A DNA stretch of 34,459 bases from Poseidonibacter ostreae (GTDB lineage Bacteria > Campylobacterota > Campylobacteria > Campylobacterales > Arcobacteraceae), in the NCBI RefSeq assembly GCF_009208055.1, contig NZ_WFKI01000025.1:1-34459 (forward strand), written 5' to 3'. Below are positions 29,901 through 34,459 of this stretch, piece by piece. The notes beneath the pieces are model-generated. The model made no database searches, was not told the DNA's origin, and saw only the letters and a program-made list of their open reading frames with translations. The translations under genes and the position numbers were made by a program. Within the stretch, counting starts at the first letter, position 1. Each line of letters starts with the position of its first letter.

Positions 29901-32698
29901 AAAGAATATTATTCATATTATTAATTACGTACATGGAAATGTTAAGTATTGATTGTAATAGTATTAGTAGTGTTGAACAGTATAATAATCATTACTATGC
30001 TAAAACATACCAAAGAACTAGTTATGAAGTTGCTAGAATATCTGCTATTAATGAAAATGGATATCTTGCAATTCCTAATGATAGTGGAGAAAATGAGTTC
30101 ATTAGAAAATTGGTAGGTGGTAATACAGAAGCTTGGATTGGAATTCTTGATCCAAATAATACAACAAATTATTGTTATGATAATAGTACATGTGCCTTTA
30201 ATGATTCAAGATTTAAAGATGTATTAAACAATGGTTTGACATTTAAAAAATGGGCTAATCTTGAACCAAACAATTATATTGAAGCTTCAGATATTGAAGA
30301 TGGTAAAGCAGTAGTTGATCCATTAGGTGAAAATTGGGTTATTATCAATGGAAATAATGGAGAGTGGCATGATGTGGGGAATCACAAAAGTTCAAATCAA
30401 AATCCAAGAAAACATATTTCGGTTATTGAATTTGATACAAAGCCAAGTTGTTTTTTTGAAGATGATGGGGTAAGTGAAACTGATTTTGACGAAAGAGTAT
30501 GCAACACAAAAGTTTTTGATGATAACATAGCAAATGCAAGTGAAGGAATAGAAGCTAAATGTTTATTTGATATTAATGGAAAAGAATATTGTCCTCAAGA
30601 TTTAGCTCCTGCTGATTGGTTCTGGAGCTATATAGATGGTGAATCTGTAGAAACTGTTAGTACCGTTACAGATTATGCACAAGGAGAGTATCAAGAACTT
30701 ACTACAACAGTAAGAGATTTTGCAAATAGTGATTCTAGTACACAGAATACAGGAACAGTTGTTGATTATGATAATGGTGAGAGTGCAACTTATACAGGGG
30801 TTGTAACAGATTATACTTCAATGACAAGCCCATTATTAACAGCAGACCCAATTGTATTAGGTGCATATACTTATAATTGGTGGAATTGTGATTCATGTGG
30901 AATTATGCCAATTGGATATTTAAGAACGACAATAAGAAAAGCAGGTGGTTCAGGAAATAGTTTATCAGGTGGTGGAGTTCTAAATGATTCTCCAAATACT
31001 ATTCAAGTAGGTATAAATAGCTCTTATATAAATGTATCCCCTGGACAGATAGCAATTGTACAATATAAAAAAGTAGGTAATAAAAGTACAGGAGTATATA
31101 GGTCAGCAGGTGGAAAACCTACAATTAGGCTAAAAGCAACTACAAGTTGTTTAAATTGGGGAATAGAACAAGGAACAAAAGATTATCCTACCCATAAATA
31201 TTGTAAGGATAGTGGTTCAAATAATTATACCTCTTGCCCTAGTGGATATCAAAAAGGAACTAATGCAGTAGGTCAATTCTATTGTTATAAAGATGTTTAT
31301 CCTTGTCCTAGTAGTTATACAATTGAGGGAAGTGTATGTAAAAAAGATATTAACTTTAACTACTATTCATATTCTTGTCCTGTTGGATATACAATTGATA
31401 ATCAAGGATTCTCAACTTTTGAAAAAACAGACCCAGATGGTAATGTAGTCAATTGGGTTACTCTTGATGATAATGTAAATGAACCAACACCACCAATAGG
31501 AAACTGTACTAAGGTTATAGATTATGACTACTACACTTATGGATGTGAAGATGGTTACACAATAGTTGATGAAGGATTAGATACATGTTATAAGACAGAT
31601 AATGATTTAGATGGAGTAAGTAATGATTTAGCAAATGATTGTAATAACCCAATTCCACCAGAATCGAATTGTTATAAGGATATAGATTACAATCACTATA
31701 CTTATGGATGTCCTGCTGATTATGCAATTGCAAATTTTGGGTTAGATACATGTGCTAAAACAGACCCAAATGTTACTATCAATAATGAAAATACATTAAT
31801 TGATAGTTGTAATGAAAAGATTCCACCTGTAGGAAATTGTTCAAAAAACATTGATTACTCATCTTATGAATATATATGTACATCTGAACAAAATGTATTT
31901 AATGAAGATTATAATCCTGTTAATGAAGGATTAAAAGGATGTCTAAAAACTGATGATGATTTAATTAATACTAATGCAGAACTAGGAGATAATTGTAATG
32001 ATGCCGAATCACCTGTAAATAATTGTAAAACAACGGATTACGCTTGTAATAGTGAGATAAGAGAACCTGTATGGTTAGATGACCAATGGAAATGTAGCCC
32101 TTATCCTTGTTATGGAAATGAGAATGTAGAAGATTTAAGTGGTAATGTCGGTACATTAGATAAACAAGATAATGGATGGACTGAAGATGGTAAATGTGAT
32201 GGAGAAATTTATATCTTTAATGGTGAATCCCAACAATGTCGAAGTAGTGATAAATTCTTTGGTTTAGCAGGTGGTGGTTGTTGTAATGATGATAAATTCG
32301 CATTAGGCTTATTAAGTTGTAGAGCTGAAGAAAAAGAATTACAAATAAAAAAAGAAAATGAGAAATGTCATTATATAGGTGAATACTGTTCTAAAAAAGT
32401 AAACTTAGGATTTAGTAAAATTTGTGTTAGAGAATCAAAATCATATTGTTGTTTTAACTCACAATTAGGTAAATTAATTGCAGTACAGGGAAGAGAACAA
32501 TTAACGGATATTCTTTGGGGTTCACCAGAAAATCCAAACTGTAGAGGTTTTACAATTGAAGAATTTCAAAGATTGGATTTAGGGCAAATGGATCTAAGTG
32601 AGTTTAGTGATAATATAACATTACCAGATGTAGAAAATCAACAAAATACTATTATTCAAAAAGTTAATTCACATATGAACTTAATTAAAAACCAATAA
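29897..32698 (+). CDS. traN: TraN, mating-pair stabilisation protein with a C-type lectin-like N-terminal domain
   Basis: TraN is the outer-membrane protein of F-type systems that contacts the recipient. Residues 785-905 carry the family signature: GGGCCNDDK, CHYIGEYCSKK, CVRESKSYCCFNSQLGKL and NCRGFTIEEFQRLDL. The 933-aa protein is longer than F TraN (602 aa). Residues about 25-180 form a C-type lectin-like domain with EAWIGI, KKWANLEPNNY (an EPN calcium/sugar motif) and GEWHDV. Residues 485-711 contain four cysteine-rich repeats of about 57 aa. A signal peptide is present but its cleavage site is unclear. The abundant cysteines imply a need for the encoded disulfide isomerase. It is the last gene of the block, ahead of a hairpin at 32710. 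Confidence 0.9.
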   Translation: MKRILFILLITYMEMLSIDCNSISSVEQYNNHYYAKTYQRTSYEVARISAINENGYLAIPNDSGENEFIRKLVGGNTEAWIGILDPNNTTNYCYDNSTCAFNDSRFKDVLNNGLTFKKWANLEPNNYIEASDIEDGKAVVDPLGENWVIINGNNGEWHDVGNHKSSNQNPRKHISVIEFDTKPSCFFEDDGVSETDFDERVCNTKVFDDNIANASEGIEAKCLFDINGKEYCPQDLAPADWFWSYIDGESVETVSTVTDYAQGEYQELTTTVRDFANSDSSTQNTGTVVDYDNGESATYTGVVTDYTSMTSPLLTADPIVLGAYTYNWWNCDSCGIMPIGYLRTTIRKAGGSGNSLSGGGVLNDSPNTIQVGINSSYINVSPGQIAIVQYKKVGNKSTGVYRSAGGKPTIRLKATTSCLNWGIEQGTKDYPTHKYCKDSGSNNYTSCPSGYQKGTNAVGQFYCYKDVYPCPSSYTIEGSVCKKDINFNYYSYSCPVGYTIDNQGFSTFEKTDPDGNVVNWVTLDDNVNEPTPPIGNCTKVIDYDYYTYGCEDGYTIVDEGLDTCYKTDNDLDGVSNDLANDCNNPIPPESNCYKDIDYNHYTYGCPADYAIANFGLDTCAKTDPNVTINNENTLIDSCNEKIPPVGNCSKNIDYSSYEYICTSEQNVFNEDYNPVNEGLKGCLKTDDDLINTNAELGDNCNDAESPVNNCKTTDYACNSEIREPVWLDDQWKCSPYPCYGNENVEDLSGNVGTLDKQDNGWTEDGKCDGEIYIFNGESQQCRSSDKFFGLAGGGCCNDDKFALGLLSCRAEEKELQIKKENEKCHYIGEYCSKKVNLGFSKICVRESKSYCCFNSQLGKLIAVQGREQLTDILWGSPENPNCRGFTIEEFQRLDLGQMDLSEFSDNITLPDVENQQNTIIQKVNSHMNLIKNQ
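31349..32029 (+). repeat. Four tandem cysteine-rich repeats inside traN
   Basis: At protein level (residues about 485-711) the unit reads roughly I-D-Y-x-x-Y-x-Y-x-C-x-x-G-Y-x-I-x-x-x-G-L-x-T-C-x-K-T-D, then an acidic/Asn stretch, C-N-x-x-I-P-P-x-x-N-C-x-K. Units begin near residues 485, 541, 597 and 652 and are 55-59 aa long. The DNA has diverged, so the repeats are old, but they could still vary by recombination. Confidence 0.75.
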
Positions 32699-32709
32699 TA
32701 ACTTCTTAT

Positions 32710-32741
32710 AAATAGTGAATTTATTATTTAATTCACTATTT
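32710..32741 (+). terminator. 12-bp perfect stem-loop after traN
   Basis: AAATAGTGAATT (32710-32721) pairs perfectly with AATTCACTATTT (32730-32741) around an 8-base A/T loop, 12 bp after the traN stop codon. It marks the end of the third transfer block. The stem is AT-rich and the downstream U-run is short, so termination may be incomplete. Confidence 0.6.
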
Positions 32742-32825
32742 ACTTCTCTAAAGAACTATTACCTATTATTAATCTAAATGTATAAATAGTTAATTAAAAT
32801 TAATAAATTATAAATAAATATAGTA

Positions 32826-32845
32826 TATAATTAACTTAAAGTTAA
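32826..32845 (+). promoter_or_regulatory. Promoter -10 box with overlapping palindrome upstream of the 102-aa gene
   Basis: A perfect TATAAT (32826-32831) is followed at once by the perfect odd palindrome TTAACTTAAAGTTAA (32831-32845), which covers the expected start of transcription. The -35 region is poor. This layout fits a repressor-controlled, perhaps activated, promoter for the gene at 32861. Confidence 0.5.
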
Positions 32846-32860
32846 CATATTAGGATAATT

Positions 32861-33169
32861 ATGAGTAAAAATAATATAAAAATAAATAGTAATATTAAAA
32901 ATGAATGTATAGAATTATTTAAAAAGATGAACATTAATGTTAAGGAATTTGAAACTAGAGGTCATCATATTTTGTTTAATTATGAGAACTTATTTATTGT
33001 TTGTAAAAGTAATAAATTTGAATTATTTGATTTTATAGAATTTACAGATAAAAATGCAGCTAAAGAATTCTTTCTAAAACAGAGAACTACAAAGAACATA
33101 CAACCTACAAAAATGATAAGAACAAGAGAAAATGAAATCTGCATTAGAACATTGTTTAAAAATATATAA
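32861..33169 (+). CDS. Hypothetical protein, 102 aa
   Basis: The family is not recognised. It is a basic cytoplasmic protein with alternating helices and a small beta-rich centre (HHILFNYENLFIVCKSNKFELF), ending in a conserved-looking arginine-rich tail. AGGA lies five bases before the ATG. The start-site palindrome at 32831-32845 suggests control by a dimeric repressor, possibly this small basic protein itself. It is separated from the traN block by a hairpin. Confidence 0.6.
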   Translation: MSKNNIKINSNIKNECIELFKKMNINVKEFETRGHHILFNYENLFIVCKSNKFELFDFIEFTDKNAAKEFFLKQRTTKNIQPTKMIRTRENEICIRTLFKNI

Positions 33170-33241
33170 AAAATTTACTTAAATACAATTATTATTATTT
33201 TATGCTAAAATCAAAAATAAAATCTATTAATAAGAATAACT

Positions 33242-33922
33242 TTGTCAAAAAAAAAATTACCTAAAACAAAATCAAATAATATACAAAAGCAAAAGTACTT
33301 AAAAACATACTTATTACAAAAACGATACACATTAAAAGATTTAAAATGTGAAGTTATTTTAATGATTTGTGATATGTTAATCGATAACTATATAAAAGCT
33401 GAAGATGATGGAAAGAATGAAAAACTTATTGAAGAATTAACTGCTACAGAAAAGATATTAATTTATACTAATATGAAAAATTTACAAGAAGATATACAAA
33501 AAAATATTCTAACTATTGATAAAATTCAATATATCATTGATAATCAATCAAAAGATAAAAATAGTTTAATAGAAGCTAAATTAATAGATAGTTGTCATTA
33601 TTTTTACAATTTATGTGCTACAAAATTAAAGTCTGCAATTATTTCTAGAACAAATAATGAAAATGAATTAAAATGGATACCAGATTTAATTGCTATTCTT
33701 TTAATTCAGGATATGAAAGAGAAGGGTTATTCTTTTAACAAGTTTAAGTTTATTGAAGAATATGATTTTGATAGATTATTCAGTGTGTATATGAAAACTA
33801 ATATTTTATTGAAGCAGAAAAACAAGATATCGTTATTCTCAAAAGAAAAAACAATAATAAATATTATGGAAAGTGTTTCTTATGAAATTGTAAAAGAACT
33901 AATAAATAGTAAATATAGATAA
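33242..33922 (+). CDS. Hypothetical protein, 226 aa
   Basis: The family is not recognised. The frame opens with TTG at 33242 (start MSKKKLPKTKSN) without a strong ribosome binding site; the first in-frame ATG is at codon 41, so the start is uncertain. The product is lysine-rich, helical and cytoplasmic, with no signal peptide. It could be a DNA-binding or accessory protein, but no motif supports a specific function. It follows the 102-aa gene by 72 bp in the same direction. Confidence 0.55.
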   Translation: MSKKKLPKTKSNNIQKQKYLKTYLLQKRYTLKDLKCEVILMICDMLIDNYIKAEDDGKNEKLIEELTATEKILIYTNMKNLQEDIQKNILTIDKIQYIIDNQSKDKNSLIEAKLIDSCHYFYNLCATKLKSAIISRTNNENELKWIPDLIAILLIQDMKEKGYSFNKFKFIEEYDFDRLFSVYMKTNILLKQKNKISLFSKEKTIINIMESVSYEIVKELINSKYR

Positions 33923-33944
33923 CTTATTATTTTGTTACTTTAAA

Positions 33945-33970
33945 TTAAAAAACACCCAAAATTGGTGCTT
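33945..33970 (-). terminator. Minus-strand terminator-like hairpin
   Basis: On the minus strand GCACC, a 7-base loop, GGTGT (one G-U pair) is followed by a run of T. It would end a leftward transcript coming from beyond the window or from 34 kb, and faces the 226-aa gene end. Confidence 0.45.
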
Positions 33971-34168
33971 AAAAATATATCATAGTTAAATAGTTAAGTT
34001 TAAAATTTAGAGAAAGTTCCAAAAACTACAATATTATGAACAATTAGTATATATTAAAACTTTATTCAATGATTGAAAATCTCTTAACTATAAAAGATTT
34101 TATGGAACATGTATTATTAAGCTAGTATAATTGATAAATATGATTATTAGAAAAACAAATTGAATTGA
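33971..34168. other. AT-rich stretch without a recognised gene
   Basis: Only short broken frames are seen in all six readings, and no RNA gene or strong repeat. Together with the decayed frame that follows, it suggests the transfer gene cluster ends near 33.9 kb. Confidence 0.4.
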
Positions 34169-34392
34169 GAAAAAACTCTAACTATATCTGTAGATATACT
34201 TTATGATGAGTGTCTTAGTACGGGTATAGAAACATTTGAGTTGTCAGAATATAAATATGGCAAAGACTTACAAAAATGGTTTGACCGTAATCTTTAGATA
34301 AAAGTAGTAAGTCAGTTTTTTGGGCAAATTATATGCTTATAAATATTGTCTCATTAATAGGTTGATTTGCAATAATCTTTTTGTTTCTCTAA
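34169..34392 (+). pseudogene. Decayed coding sequence with a frameshift and an in-frame stop
   Basis: Two adjoining frames look protein-like. The first (34169-34297) includes LSEYKYGKDLQKWFDRNL before a TAG. The second, shifted frame continues from about 34295 with SSKSVFWANYMLINIVSLIG, a TGA at 34363, then FAIIFLFL and TAA. Joined, they would give the tail of a small membrane protein ending in a hydrophobic helix. I do not recognise the family. It is most likely a degraded gene at the edge of the transfer cluster. Confidence 0.4.
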
Positions 34393-34459
34393 AATCTACA
34401 GATAGGCAAGTTGTATGATTTATAGTTTTTCAACAGTACTTTTCATTTATAATTCATTT

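Noticed and set aside
31515..32156. Two minus-strand frames inside traN with many His, Tyr and Leu
   Set aside because: They are antisense shadows of the cysteine/tyrosine-rich repeats, with no start signals.
1..34459. CRISPR arrays, insertion sequences, integrase, relaxase, rRNA genes
   Set aside because: None was seen. There is no regularly spaced repeat array, no transposase or recombinase motif set, and no relaxase HUH pattern in any long frame.

Overview
The window is a very AT-rich stretch whose codon usage, short intergenic spaces and protein styles fit the Campylobacterota, most likely an Arcobacter-like genus. This assignment is an inference from composition and protein texture; no housekeeping gene fixes the taxon. 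Almost everything belongs to an F-type (MPF-F, SXT/F-like) conjugative type IV secretion system, so the window is best read as the transfer core of an integrative conjugative element or a conjugative plasmid. No relaxase, integrase, classical TraD coupling protein or replication gene is visible, so those must lie outside the window or be of an unrecognised type.

Layout. (1) Minus strand, about 10.6 kb leftwards to 0.1 kb: pilin (traA-like), traL, traE, traK, traB, traV, a second lipoprotein, traC (VirB4 ATPase), an S26 (TraF/TrhF-type) signal peptidase, traH, a cysteine-containing exported protein of unknown function, and a small separately promoted gene at the left edge. (2) Central control region, 10.6-13.5 kb: a CI-like helix-turn-helix regulator, an unknown lipoprotein, and two small unknown genes. 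(3) Plus strand, 13.5-19.1 kb: a small leader gene, an SH3 protein, a DsbC-like isomerase, traF and traG. (4) A 2.2 kb island, 19.1-21.3 kb: the 3' half of a tRNA gene (an attachment-site-like scar), a terminator, a higBA-type toxin-antitoxin pair whose antitoxin carries an IrrE/ImmA protease domain, and decayed sequence including the tail of a probable thermonuclease. (5) Plus strand, 21.3-32.7 kb: trbC, traW, an unknown coiled-coil protein, traU, a thioredoxin-like protein, a YdjM-like membrane protein, a topoisomerase I fused to a GGDEF domain, a HerA/VirB4-like ATPase, a lytic transglycosylase and a large TraN with a C-type lectin-like N-terminus. (6) 32.7 kb to the end: two unknown small genes and decayed sequence.

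How it works together. The Tra proteins would build an F-like pilus and export channel. DsbC and the thioredoxin-like protein would fold the disulfide-rich TraU, TraN and TraH. The transglycosylase opens the wall, and TraN contacts the recipient. The main transfer blocks are tied together by a bipartite 27-bp element, CAACGTG-N13-ATGAGAA, found four times with identical spacing and always pointing into a gene. This suggests a single regulator or alternative sigma factor switches on all T4SS blocks.

The most unusual items are the topoisomerase I-diguanylate cyclase fusion, the four-copy bipartite element, the lectin-like TraN, and the tRNA 3' fragment in the middle of the transfer genes.
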